From NCBI GenBank assembly GCA_963739135.1, contig CAVTZG010000007.1, forward strand, positions 62,001-126,000: DNA of 64,000 nt, written 5' to 3'. Source of the DNA: Palsa-504 sp963739135 (GTDB taxonomy: Bacteria > Actinomycetota > Actinomycetes > Streptosporangiales > Streptosporangiaceae). Below the pieces are notes generated by a model that saw only the letters and a program-made list of their open reading frames with translations, had not been told where the DNA came from and searched no databases. This document shows positions 26,232-35,503 of this stretch, piece after piece (position 1 is the stretch's first letter; the number at the start of each line of letters is the position of its first letter). A program made the position numbers and the translations under genes.

Positions 26232-26624
26232 GTGGCGACTATAGACGACGTATCCCGGCTGGCCCTGGGGCTGCCCGAAGTCACAGCTGGCGAGCGGCAC
26301 GGCAACCGGACCTGGTTCGTCGCCAGCAAGGCCTTCGCCTGGGAGCGGCCGTTCACCAAGGCGGACCTGAAGCGCTTCGGCAACCAGGTCCCGCCGGACG
26401 GGCCGATCCTGGCCGTCCGCGTCGGAGACCTCGGCGAGAAGGAGGCCGTGCTCGCCGCGAACCCGGGAGCATTCTTCACGATCCCGCACTTCGACGGCTA
26501 CTCCGCCGTCCTCATCCAGCTGCGGGAGGTCTCGGCGCAGGCGCTGCGGGAGGCAGTCACCGACGGCTGGCTGGCCTGCGCGCCGCCGCGCCTGGCCGAG
26601 GAGTTCCTGGGCCGCCCGTCCTGA
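26232..26624 (+). CDS. MmcQ/YjbR family protein
   Basis: A 130-residue MmcQ/YjbR protein, second of two in the window (the other at 10978). It contains IDDVSRLALGLPEVTAGERH, TWFVASKAFAWERPF, GAFFTIPHFDGYSAVLIQL and a final LAEEFLG helix. The GTG at 26232 follows a GGAGG by about 15 bases, which is loose. It lies between two gene remnants on the opposite strand. DNA binding is suggested for the family but not demonstrated generally. Confidence 0.82.
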   Translation: MATIDDVSRLALGLPEVTAGERHGNRTWFVASKAFAWERPFTKADLKRFGNQVPPDGPILAVRVGDLGEKEAVLAANPGAFFTIPHFDGYSAVLIQLREVSAQALREAVTDGWLACAPPRLAEEFLGRPS

Positions 26625-26629
26625 CCGAT

Positions 26630-26767
26630 CGCCTCGCCGCCCAGGTAAGGTTCCCGGAAGACGCTGGACCGGTACGACGCCTCCGGCGTGAACAGGTCGG
26701 CCACCTCGTCCTCGTCGGCGGTCCCCCAGGCCCGCCGGTGCCGCTCGATCCACTGGTCATGGCTCAT
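26630..26767 (-). pseudogene. N-terminal fragment of an NTF2/SnoaL-like protein
   Basis: MSHDQWIERHRRAWGTADED, EVADLFTPEASYRSS and FREPYLGGEAI is the typical beginning of NTF2-like proteins (first helix and the SSxFREPY strand). Homology ends where the MmcQ gene ends on the other strand, so the last two-thirds are missing. Confidence 0.6.
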
Positions 26768-26868
26768 GCCCGTGCCTCCGCGAAGCGCGCTGCCAACTGT
26801 CCCACCAAACAGGTCATCCGGCCTGTCGGACTTGACCTGCGGTTCGTCTCCATCTGTAGGGTGGCCCA

Positions 26869-27085
26869 GTGACCGAAGATACACGCGACCCGTCCGCGTA
26901 CGCGGACGGCATCGAGGCGGCCATGGTCCTGATCGAGGCCAGCCGGGGCGCGACCATGCTGGTGGTCGGCAGCCGCGGCCACGGCGGCTTCGCCGGGCTG
27001 CTCCGGCTCGGTCAGCGCGAAGGTCGCCGAGCACGCCTCCTGCCCGGTGCTGATCATTCACGGCGATCAGCCGCCGCCCGCCTGA
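26869..27085 (+). pseudogene. Universal stress protein remnant
   Basis: The frame reads MTEDTRDPSAYADGIEAAMV then LIEASRGATMLVVGSRGHGG, the nucleotide-binding region of universal stress proteins. After GLLRL a one-base shift is needed to reach SVSAKVAEHASCPVLIIHGD, the family's last strand, ending at 27085. The first 80 or so residues of the fold are also missing. So it is both internally deleted and frameshifted. Confidence 0.65.
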
Positions 27086-27088
27086 AAC

Positions 27089-27856
27089 CTACACCGTGCC
27101 GGGCCGCGACGAGGTGAGCGAGGCGAATACAACAGTGGAACTGAGGTAATGCCCGGTGCTGTAGTCGAAAGCGCCGCCGCATGTGATCAGCCGCAGAGCC
27201 GCGTAGTCGGTCGCGCCGTAAATCGCTTTCGCCGGGAATTCGGATTTGAGGTACTCACGGACACCGGTGACCCGGAAAATGGCCGTGATCCCGTCGGCCA
27301 GCGTTACGTCGATGGGGTCTCCCGGGCGGAGCGCACCGAGCCGGAAGAAGACGGCCGGGCCCTGATAACTGTCGACGTGGCCTTCGATGACCGACGACCC
27401 GATCTGGCCGGGCGTGGCCGAGTACTTGTACCAGGCCGCCTCGTCGGAACTAGTTATGAGCGACGGGACCTGGATGGTGCCGTCGGGGTTGACTCCCAGG
27501 TCCAGGAGTTGCGAGTCCACCCCAATCGCCGGGATTTCGACCGATACCGGCAGCGAACGCTGCAGCCGGGGCCCGCGGCCCGCCGGGCCCAGGACGCCGG
27601 CCGCGGCCGCGGCAGGCTGCGGCGCGTGCCGCTGTGACATGATCGCGACGCCCACGATGACGGTTCCCGCCAGGATGAGCAGGACGCCGACCACTCCGGC
27701 CAGCCGCGCCGGAAGGCTTACCGTCCTGGCCGGCGGCCGGGCGTAACCGCCATCCGGCCACGAGGCGACCACGCGAAACCCGGCTATCCGCGGCCACCTC
27801 ACATCCCCCAATGCCGGCGCCCTCCCTCCGTGTTCTTCAGGTGTTCTACCTGCCAA
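27089..27856 (-). CDS. Class F sortase
   Basis: A 255-residue transpeptidase of the class F sortase group, anchoring secreted proteins to the cell envelope by cleaving at a short C-terminal signal. One membrane helix at about 51-73 (LAGVVGVLLILAGTVIVGVA). The extracytoplasmic domain has EIPAIGVDSQLLDLGVN, the catalytic His160 in VIEGHVDSYQG and Cys226 in LRLITCGGAFD. The usual Arg near the end is hard to assign (GHYLSSTVVFASL). It is divergent from a lipoprotein-like gene whose product ends with a sorting-type signal, its likely substrate. Confidence 0.9.
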   Translation of the reverse strand: MAGRTPEEHGGRAPALGDVRWPRIAGFRVVASWPDGGYARPPARTVSLPARLAGVVGVLLILAGTVIVGVAIMSQRHAPQPAAAAAGVLGPAGRGPRLQRSLPVSVEIPAIGVDSQLLDLGVNPDGTIQVPSLITSSDEAAWYKYSATPGQIGSSVIEGHVDSYQGPAVFFRLGALRPGDPIDVTLADGITAIFRVTGVREYLKSEFPAKAIYGATDYAALRLITCGGAFDYSTGHYLSSTVVFASLTSSRPGTV

Positions 27857-28015
27857 GCCTAATATTGCGATGTTGAGCGCGCCATTCCCCGTTTGTGCGG
27901 CCCCCGGGGCTTAGCATTATGGTCGCCTGCGCAGCCGCCGGACGGCCACGCTTCCTTTCCCGCGCCGGTTTCCGCAGCCGGGAAGAGGGAAAAGGCCCCG
28001 CATGAGGGAGGTTCA

Positions 28016-28483
28016 ATGAAGGTGCGCGCAGCGATCGCGGGTCCGGCCCCCAGGGTGAGCCTCAGGGTAAGACTGACCGCCATCGGCTGGGGCGCCTTGA
28101 TCCTGCTCGGCGCGGTCGGCGTTTCGGCCTGCTCGTCCGGATCAACGCCGTCGTCGATATTCACCCCGTCGGGCGGCTCGGCCACCGCAGCCTTCTCGTC
28201 CACGTCTACCTCCCCCACCAGCGCCAGCACCAGCACGTCGGCCAGCACCTCGACGTCCCCCTCGTCCAGCCCGTCGCCTTCGCCGAGCGCCAGTCCCAGC
28301 CCGAGTCCCAGCCCATCGCCGTCACCGTCTCCGAGCACGTCGTTCCCGACCATGGCCCCGGTGACCGGGGGCGGCGGGACGGCCGGCTTGCAGGACGGCC
28401 TGCTGTTCGCCCTCGGCGCGGTGGCGATCCTGGCCGGCGCCGGGAGCATCGCCTACCGCCGGAAGCTGAACCGCAGCCGCTGA
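28016..28483 (+). CDS. Ser/Pro-rich surface protein, likely sortase substrate
   Basis: A 155-residue secreted protein. The N-terminus has a signal segment AIGWGALILLGAVGVSACSS with a lipobox-like VSAC, so it may be a lipoprotein. Next comes a low-complexity Ser/Thr then Ser-Pro stalk (residues about 55-115). The C-terminus carries APVTGGGG, a hydrophobic helix (LLFALGAVAILAGAGSIA) and the basic tail YRRKLNRSR: a sorting-signal layout. The ATG at 28016 has GGGAGG upstream; the frame is open earlier but without a ribosome site. It is divergent from a class F sortase, which supports an enzyme-substrate pair. Confidence 0.82.
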   Translation: MKVRAAIAGPAPRVSLRVRLTAIGWGALILLGAVGVSACSSGSTPSSIFTPSGGSATAAFSSTSTSPTSASTSTSASTSTSPSSSPSPSPSASPSPSPSPSPSPSPSTSFPTMAPVTGGGGTAGLQDGLLFALGAVAILAGAGSIAYRRKLNRSR

Positions 28484-28513
28484 AGCCCGGGCGAATCAGC
28501 GAAAGGGCACCCG

Positions 28514-29243
28514 ATGCTGATCGGCGCGGCCGTCTGCCCGCACCCGCCGCTGCTGGTCCCCGAGGCGACCGGCGCGCGGGGTCCCGGCGACGCCGAGCTC
28601 GAGCAGCTGCGGGCCGTGTGCCACCAGGCCGTGGCCGACCTGCTCGGCGAGCGCCCGGACCTGGTCGCTGTCGTCGGCGGAGCCGCGCATACCGCCCAGT
28701 ACCCGGCCGGCGCACCGGGCAGCCTGCGCGAGTTCGGCATCCCGTTCACCGTGGGCGGCCCCCATCCCCCCTGGCCCCCCTGGTCCGGCCGGCTCGACCG
28801 TACTGCCGCTGGCCCTGACCATCGGGAAGTGGCTGCTCTCCCGGGCCGACGACCCGGTGCCTGCCGTCTGGTGGGGGATCGCGTCGGACGCTCCCGCCGC
28901 CGAATGCCTGAAACTGGGCGAGAAGCTGGCCGCGCTCGCGCCCCGGGTCGCGCTGCTGGCCATGGGCGACGGACCCGGCCGCCGGGCTCGCCGGGCCCCG
29001 GGCGCCGTCGACGCGGACGCCGACCGCTACGACGACCAGGTGGCAGCGGCACTCGCCGCCGCCGACGCCAGCGCGCTGGCCGCGCTTGACCCCGGCTCGG
29101 ACAGCAGGCTGTTCGTGGCGGGCCGGGCCGCCTGGCAGGTCCTGGCCGGCGCGGCGGGCCGGGACGCGTTCACCGGGGACCTGCGCTACTGGGCCGTCCC
29201 GTTCGAGGTGACCTATCTGGTGGCCCGCTGGCGCCGCCGCTAA
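28514..29243 (+). pseudogene. LigB-like class III extradiol dioxygenase-type gene, frameshifted
   Basis: The first frame reads MLIGAAVCPHPPLLVPEATG, then QLRAVCHQAVADLLGERPDL and VAVVGGAAHT, the start of the LigB-like proteins often encoded before miaA in actinobacteria. Near 28760-28785 (runs of C) the frame shifts, and the continuation PAGSTVLPLALTIGKWLLSR, WWGIASDA and GDLRYWAVPFEVTYLVARW ends at 29243. Each half is well conserved, so a single-base indel, real or from assembly, is the only defect. Whether it works as a dioxygenase is doubtful for the family; its function is unknown. Confidence 0.8.
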
Positions 29244-29259
29244 CGGCACACTGGTGGGC

Positions 29260-30216
<957 letters not shown>

Positions 30217-30243
30217 TCATGGTGGCCGCCCGCGGTCGGCGGC

Positions 30244-30606
30244 TCAGTTCGCGGGATCCTGCCAGGTTTCGCCGTCGGGGAGCAGTGCGGCGGCTTCGGC
30301 GGGGCCCCAGGTCCCGCGGGTGTAGGGGTGCACTGGGACGACGTCGCCGAGGACCGGGTCGACAACCCGCCAGGCCGCTTCAACGGTGTCCTCCGAGGCG
30401 AACAGCCAGCGCTGGCCGCTGAGCGCGGCGCCGATCAGGCGGTCGTAGGGGCGCAGGTCGGAGCCCGGGTATTCGGCGAACCTGAGCTCCTCGGCCCCGG
30501 GCAGCCAGCCCACGCCGGGCTTCTTGCCGATCAGGGACAAGGTGACCCGGTCGTCCAGTTCCCGCAGGTCGCGGGGCAGCGCATCGGCGACCGAAAGCAG
30601 CTTCAT
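30244..30606 (-). pseudogene. C-terminal fragment of glucose-6-phosphate dehydrogenase
   Basis: About 120 residues match the end of glucose-6-phosphate dehydrogenase (zwf): DDRVTLSLIGKKPGVGW, then DLRPYDRLIGAALSGQRWLF, DTVEAAWRVVDPVLGDVVPV and HPYTRGTWGPAEA. The NADP-binding and catalytic domains (about 350-400 residues) are absent. The front is replaced by MKLLSVADALPRDLRELDD, which may be real. It is a remnant next to the miaA hairpin; an independent small protein is unlikely. Confidence 0.7.
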
Positions 30607-30613
30607 GCTTCCA

Positions 30614-31738
30614 TTACATCTGATCGCCGAGCTGGTAGGCGCGTTTAGCATTGTCGGCGCAGAGCATCCGGGTCAGCCGCACCACGGCCCGTTCTGAATA
30701 AAGACCTTCTTCCAAGCCGGCCGACAAGAAGCCGGACAGCGCGGTCCGGAAGCCCGCCGCGCCCAGGTAGAACAGTTCCGGCAGCCCGAAGGCATCCGAG
30801 GAGTAGAGGAACTTGCCGTACGGTGCGAGCTCGAGCGCCTCGGCCAGCAGCGCTGGGGCACGGGCGCCCAGGTTGTGGGTGGCCAGCCCCGCGTCGACGT
30901 ATACCTGCGGGAACACCTGGGCCAGGTAGCCGGCCTCCCGGTGGAAGGGGTAGTTGTGCAGCAGCATGACCGGGACCCCGGTCGGCTGGATGGCCCGCAG
31001 CAGCGGGGTGAGCAGCAGCGGGTTGCAGCGGTGCAGGTCGACGTCGCTGTCCCCGTAGCCGACGTGGAACTGCACCGGCAGCCGCAGGTCCACGCCGCAC
31101 CAGATGAGGAACCGCTGCAGGGTCTCGTCGGCCAGCCGGAGCGTGCCCGAGCCCAGCCAGCGGCCCGCGGCGGCCGCCACCTCGGCGTCGGACGGCCGTT
31201 CCGGGGCGAGGTCAAGCCCGGTCCGGTAGGCGGCGATCGACTTCACGCCGATCGCGGCAGCGGTCCTGGTGGCCAGCGCGGACCGCACCGCGTCGGCGAA
31301 GCCCGCGGCGCCGATCCCGGCGGCGGCGACGTCCTCGGCGACCCGCTCGAGCCGGACGATCTCATGCGCGGTCGCGCCCGCCAGCCCGCCCAGCTCGGCC
31401 GGCGAGGTCAGCGGCTCCGGGGTAAAGCCGGTGTCCACGCACAGCATGGCCAGCCCGGCCGCCTGCAGGAACCGCTTGCTCACCTCGGTCACGCCGATCT
31501 CGGCCCGGCGGGCCGCGTAGTCGGCGATTTCGGCGTGCGCGGGCAGGCCCAGGACCGGCGGGCACAGCCGGCGGAACGCGAAGCCGGCCTGCGAGTCGAA
31601 CACCGACCCGCCGGGCACGCCCGGTCCCTCGGTCAGCAGCGACTCCAGCGTCGCTTCGTCCGCGTCCCGGTCCAGCACCCCGTGACAGTGGTGGTCGACC
31701 AGGGGCTGGTCGGCGACGCAGGCGAGCAGCCCGGGCAC
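30614..31738 (-). CDS. Amidohydrolase family protein (FluG-N-terminal-like)
   Basis: A 374-residue TIM-barrel amidohydrolase. The metal-binding HHCHG motif is near the start (DQPLVDHHCHGVL), with FHVGYGDSDVDLH, VMLLHNYPFHREAGYL and the final Asp in FLYSSDAFGLPELFY. The nearest described group is the FluG N-terminal / amidohydrolase_2 type linked to glutamine-synthetase-like enzymes, but no such enzyme is present here. The GTG start at 31738 lies two bases after the stop of the upstream permease, so the two are co-transcribed; the substrate is probably what the permease imports. A conserved longer frame upstream is antisense/shadow. Confidence 0.85.
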   Translation of the reverse strand: MPGLLACVADQPLVDHHCHGVLDRDADEATLESLLTEGPGVPGGSVFDSQAGFAFRRLCPPVLGLPAHAEIADYAARRAEIGVTEVSKRFLQAAGLAMLCVDTGFTPEPLTSPAELGGLAGATAHEIVRLERVAEDVAAAGIGAAGFADAVRSALATRTAAAIGVKSIAAYRTGLDLAPERPSDAEVAAAAGRWLGSGTLRLADETLQRFLIWCGVDLRLPVQFHVGYGDSDVDLHRCNPLLLTPLLRAIQPTGVPVMLLHNYPFHREAGYLAQVFPQVYVDAGLATHNLGARAPALLAEALELAPYGKFLYSSDAFGLPELFYLGAAGFRTALSGFLSAGLEEGLYSERAVVRLTRMLCADNAKRAYQLGDQM

Positions 31739-31740
31739 CC

Positions 31741-33252
31741 CTAAGACGCCTCGTCGCGCGCGGTCGCGAGCCCCGGGCTGGACGTCGCTGCCTGCTCCTC
31801 TCCCGGGGCCTTGATGCCCTCGCGGGCGGCCAGCGCCACCCCGAGCCGCCGGGCGGTGCCGGCCGCGAAGACGACCGCGATGATCGCCGCCAGCAGCCAC
31901 GCGCCGGACACTATGGGGAACCACGCGCCGTCGCCGGCCGGGTACGGGACCACGTTCCGGTACAGCGTGTAGCCCAGCACGATCAGGCCCGCGATCGGGA
32001 TCACGATCTGCCACGTCGGCACCGCGAGCTTCCGCCGTACGAAGACCAGCATGATGCAGCCGATCGAGGCCAGCACGTAAACGACCAGCAGGATCAGCGT
32101 GCCGATGGTGCCCGACCACAGGAAGCTGTCGAACGCGGTGGCGTGGAAGGCCGTCGTGTAGATGATCACGATCAGGGCCGACATGGCCGTGATCACCACG
32201 GTGGCGTTGGCCGGCGTGCCCCAGCGCGAGCCCGCGCCGACCCCGTGTGCCCCGCGGGCGTCCCGGGACAGCGCGTACATCAGCCGCGCCGCCCCGACCG
32301 TGGAGGCCAGGCAGCAGCCGAAGGCGCTGACCGTGGTGCCGAGCGTGATCACGTCGCCGACCCAGTGGCCGACGTAGGAGGAGCCCAGGTCGCCGAGCAG
32401 CGACGGCGAGTTGATGAAGTTCTTGACGCCGGCTGGGCCGGTGCCGAAGCCCATCATCTCCACCGCGGTCACGACGGTGAAGTAGACGCCGCCGAACACC
32501 GCGACGCCGAAGATCGCGCGCGGGATGTCGCGGGTCGGCCGGTTGGCTTCCTCGCCCAGGGTGGCCGCCGCCTCGAAGCCGGCGAACGACAGGAAGCCGA
32601 ATACCACCCCCAGGAACAGCGCGGAGGAACTCGTCCCCGGCGACAGCTGGAACACGCTCAAGGTGAAGTGCTCGTGTCCCGGCGCGTTCCCGGCCAGCAG
32701 CCGGACCAGCACCACGACGGTGACGATCAGGATCAGCGCCACGGTGGTGCCCTCCACCGATAGCAGCACGCCCGCGCCGCGCCTGGCCGGTATGACGGCC
32801 AGCAGCAGCGTCAGCGCCAGGGCCACGGCGAGCAGGACGAACGGCGCCCACGTCGGCGGGTTCGGCCAGATCCCGACCTCCTGCAGGAACGCGGTGCCGA
32901 AGATGCCGGCCGCGCTCGCGGTGACCACCGCGTAGAACGTGTAGGTGCCGAGCATGCCCCAGCCCGCGACCACCCCGGCCCGCGGGCCGAGCGTCGCGCC
33001 GACGAACGCGTAGGCCGAGCCGGAGTGGTGGAAGTACTGGCACAGGCGGACGAAGGAGTAGGCCACGAGCAGGACGCCGACGGCCGCGATGAGGAAGGTC
33101 AGCGGCACCGCGCGGCCCGCGGTGGTCGCGCTGGCCTGGGGGTTGATGTTCGCGGCCATGCTCGGCGCCATCAGCGCCACGGACAGGCCGACCGCCGCCC
33201 AGATGGACAGTGATCGCTTGAGTCCCGGGCCTCCGGACGGAGTAGCTGCCAT
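31741..33252 (-). CDS. APC-family amino acid permease
   Basis: A 503-residue permease of the amino acid-polyamine-organocation superfamily, with about 12 membrane helices. First helix WAAVGLSVALMAPSMAANIN carries the unwound substrate loop; later FGFLSFAGFEAAATLGEEAN is the classic APC signature. I start at the ATG 33252 because GAGGAGGAG sits five bases before it; an upstream ATG at 33306 is possible but less well placed. It forms an operon with the amidohydrolase that follows. The substrate could be an amino acid, a polyamine or a gamma-glutamyl compound. Confidence 0.9.
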   Translation of the reverse strand: MAATPSGGPGLKRSLSIWAAVGLSVALMAPSMAANINPQASATTAGRAVPLTFLIAAVGVLLVAYSFVRLCQYFHHSGSAYAFVGATLGPRAGVVAGWGMLGTYTFYAVVTASAAGIFGTAFLQEVGIWPNPPTWAPFVLLAVALALTLLLAVIPARRGAGVLLSVEGTTVALILIVTVVVLVRLLAGNAPGHEHFTLSVFQLSPGTSSSALFLGVVFGFLSFAGFEAAATLGEEANRPTRDIPRAIFGVAVFGGVYFTVVTAVEMMGFGTGPAGVKNFINSPSLLGDLGSSYVGHWVGDVITLGTTVSAFGCCLASTVGAARLMYALSRDARGAHGVGAGSRWGTPANATVVITAMSALIVIIYTTAFHATAFDSFLWSGTIGTLILLVVYVLASIGCIMLVFVRRKLAVPTWQIVIPIAGLIVLGYTLYRNVVPYPAGDGAWFPIVSGAWLLAAIIAVVFAAGTARRLGVALAAREGIKAPGEEQAATSSPGLATARDEAS

Positions 33253-33482
33253 TTGCTCCTCCTCAGCTGTCTCTGTCCCCATAGTGTCCCCCGACCCGCG
33301 CGCCACGGAAGGGGCAAAAAGTGCGAAACGTCGGTTGGACCAGCTATTTCCCAGAGCCGTGCACGCGGCTCGCCTGACGGCGTCGTCATGTTCCCGTTCC
33401 AGCTCGGAAATCCTGATTGAACCAATTTGCGTCCTCGCGCGTCACTGACAGTAGGAGCTATTGCGTAAGGAGGTGACCCACC

Positions 33483-34070
33483 GTGACTGGTGCCTATCCG
33501 GTGCTCCACGTGGGTTCCTCCGGCTCTGCGGATGCCCCGCGTCCGGCCGGACCGGCCGGGACCCCAGGGCCCCGCAGCGCCAGGAGTCCTCAGGGCCGCT
33601 GGTCCCGTGCCTTCCGCGGCGTGCCCGCGTCCGTGCCGGAGGCGCGCCGGTTCGTGGCCGGACTGCTGGCCGGCTGCCCCGGCCGGGAAGTCCTCATGAC
33701 GTGCGTGTCCGAACTGGCCGCGAACGCGATCGAGCACACCGACTCGGGTTACGGCGGAGGTTTCATCGTCGAGGTCGACTGCCCGCGCGACGGCGTGGCC
33801 CGGGTCGCGGTCACCGATGAGGGCAGTTCGTCGGTCCCGGCGCCCGGCTCGCTCGCCCTGATGGCGGAGGGCGGCCGCGGGCTGGCCATGGTGGCTGCGT
33901 GCACCAGCCGCTGGGGCTACGCCGACGCCTACCCCGGCCGCACCGTCTGGGCCGAAGTCTGCTGGCCGGTCCCCGTCCCCTCACCCGGTCAGCCCGGCCC
34001 GCGTCCCGCCTCCCGCCGTCGCCGCCTCCCGTTCCCCCCGCCCGACCTGCCCCCCGGCTCCGCCGCCTGA
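33483..34070 (+). CDS. RsbW/SpoIIAB-like ATP-binding regulatory protein
   Basis: A 195-residue HATPase_c (GHKL) protein of the anti-sigma-factor serine kinase type common in actinomycetes. N box ELAANAIEHTDSGYGG, G1 box VTDEGSSS and G2 GGRGLAMV are visible. Flanks are Pro/Arg-rich and probably disordered (residues 1-45 and 165-195). A strong ribosome site AAGGAGGTG precedes the GTG. The partner sigma factor or anti-anti-sigma protein is not in the window. The next gene, the XRE regulator, follows after a 60-base gap and has its own promoter, so an operon is not certain. Confidence 0.85.
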   Translation: MTGAYPVLHVGSSGSADAPRPAGPAGTPGPRSARSPQGRWSRAFRGVPASVPEARRFVAGLLAGCPGREVLMTCVSELAANAIEHTDSGYGGGFIVEVDCPRDGVARVAVTDEGSSSVPAPGSLALMAEGGRGLAMVAACTSRWGYADAYPGRTVWAEVCWPVPVPSPGQPGPRPASRRRRLPFPPPDLPPGSAA

Positions 34071-34100
34071 CCTGCCCCCGGCTGTCACCCGAAATGGCTC

Positions 34101-34118
34101 TATCTCAAATATGAGATA
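34101..34118. promoter_or_regulatory. Palindromic operator before the XRE gene
   Basis: TATCTCA (34101-34107) and TGAGATA (34112-34118) form a perfect 7-bp inverted repeat around AATA. It lies 12 bases before the ATG of the XRE regulator, in the region where the -10 would be, and looks like an autoregulatory site. The gene has no ribosome site, so transcripts may be leaderless. Confidence 0.6.
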
Positions 34119-34129
34119 TCCTTTACGGT

Positions 34130-34510
34130 ATGAACAGCGAGCGAGACCTGACGGCGGGGGCTCCTGAGATCCCAGGGACACCTGGGGCAACCGTCGGGGC
34201 GCCCTCGCCCGGGCTGCCGGTCATGCCGGGCTTCCGCGAGATGGCGCTGCGCCGCCAGGCCGATGAGCAGGCGGCTCAGATGGCCGAAGGCCGCAGCCAG
34301 CTGGTCCGCGAACTGGCCGGACAGCGCCAGGCGGCCGGCCTGTCGCAGACCGAGGTCGCGGCCCGGATGGGCACCTCCCAGTCCGCGGTGGCCCGGCTGG
34401 AGTCCGGCACCGCGGACGTCCGCGCCTCGACGCTCGAACGCTACGCGGCCGCTGTCGGCGGCCAGATCACCTGGAAACTCGGCCGTCCTGGGGAAGGAGC
34501 CAGCGGATGA
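34130..34510 (+). CDS. XRE-family helix-turn-helix regulator (antitoxin-like)
   Basis: A 126-residue protein with a Pro/Gly-rich first 35 residues and an XRE helix-turn-helix at about 65-110 (QRQAAGLSQTEVAARMGTSQ, SAVARLESGTADVRASTL, ERYAAAVGGQITWKL). The domain arrangement resembles HigA-type antitoxins and related regulators. A perfect inverted repeat directly upstream (34101-34118) suggests autoregulation. The stop overlaps the start of the ClpP-like gene (ATGA), so the two are translated as a pair. Confidence 0.88.
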   Translation: MNSERDLTAGAPEIPGTPGATVGAPSPGLPVMPGFREMALRRQADEQAAQMAEGRSQLVRELAGQRQAAGLSQTEVAARMGTSQSAVARLESGTADVRASTLERYAAAVGGQITWKLGRPGEGASG

Positions 34511-35244
34511 CCTACGGAGCACTGCGCGCCCACGTGCCGGGAGGACCGCCGCGACCGGGCGAGCCGGGCTGGCCCGGCAAGCCGCCGGTCCCGGGCCAGC
34601 CGCCCGCCCCGGACTGGCCGTCCATTCCGCCGCATCAGCCGGCTCGCGCCAATGAGCCGGTCCGGGTCTGGCTGGACCCGGAGGCCGAGTGGCGGAGCAG
34701 GCTGTACCAGGGGCTGCTCGAGAAGCGGATCGTGCTGGCGTCGGGCGTCCTGGACGACGACGCGGCGGCCCGGCTGTCGGCGCAGCTGCTCACCCTGGAC
34801 GCCGAAGGCCAGCAGCCCATCCGGCTCGAGCTGCAGAACCTCCGGGCCGAACTGCCCGCCGCGCTCACCGTCATGGGCATCCTCGATGTCCTGCATGTTC
34901 AGGTGCACGCCTGCGTGAGCGGCGAGATCAGCGGTCCCGCCCTGGGCGTGCTCGCGTCCTGCCCGCGCCGGACCGGGTACCCGAACGCCTCGTTCCTGCT
35001 CACCGAGCCGCGGCTGCAGTTCGGCGGCACCGTGACCGCGCTCACCGCGCGGCAGCAGCAGTTGACCCGGATGCTCGACACGCTGTACTACCGGCTGGCC
35101 GAGGTGACCGGCCGCGAGGTGGACGAGATCCGCGACGACGCGCGCCGCGACCGCTCGCTGACCACTGGCCAGGCGATCGGCTACGGCCTCATCCAGGCCC
35201 AGGAGACCAGCCCCCGGCCCCGACCGGATCACCCGCACAGCTGA
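34507..35244 (+). CDS. ClpP-like protein lacking recognisable catalytic residues
   Basis: A 245-residue ClpP/crotonase-fold protein. After a Pro/Gly-rich leader (1-45) come LYQGLLEKRIVLASGVLDDD (handle and first strand), VSGEISGPALGVLAS, YPNASFLLTEPRL and a C-terminal ClpP-like helix, REVDEIRDDARRDRSLTTGQ then AIGYGLI. Aligned by eye with ClpP, the nucleophile Ser of GQAAS lies at GEISG (Gly), and the His of IHQP lies at LLTEP (Thr). Proteolysis is therefore unlikely. It is co-translated with an XRE regulator. It might be a regulatory or scaffold subunit of ClpP, or a sensor partner for the XRE protein; both ideas are inference. Confidence 0.8.
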   Translation: MTYGALRAHVPGGPPRPGEPGWPGKPPVPGQPPAPDWPSIPPHQPARANEPVRVWLDPEAEWRSRLYQGLLEKRIVLASGVLDDDAAARLSAQLLTLDAEGQQPIRLELQNLRAELPAALTVMGILDVLHVQVHACVSGEISGPALGVLASCPRRTGYPNASFLLTEPRLQFGGTVTALTARQQQLTRMLDTLYYRLAEVTGREVDEIRDDARRDRSLTTGQAIGYGLIQAQETSPRPRPDHPHS

Positions 35245-35296
35245 AACTGTGACTTCCCAGAAGTCCAGTTACATCGTGTGACGCCTCGCTATGAGC

Positions 35297-35319
35297 GAGC
35301 CCGGCGCCGGACCGGGCTC
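35297..35319 (+). terminator. Hairpin after the ClpP-like gene
   Basis: GAGCCCGG (35297-35304) pairs perfectly with CCGGGCTC (35312-35319) around a 7-base loop, about 50 bases after the stop. No U-run follows, as usual for high-GC actinobacterial terminators. Confidence 0.6.
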
Positions 35320-35503
35320 TGGTTCGCATCGCCGCTGGCCAGACGGGTCTTGCCGGGCAACCCGACGCACAGCTGGTCAGGCGGCGGCAAATCCCAGAAA
35401 ATAGCCCTCTGTACACTCTCGCTCTCAATGGGTAACATCGAACCCGGGATGACCCGTACGAAGTAGCAGGGATCGGCGAGGATCGTGACATCTCACCGTA
35501 AAC

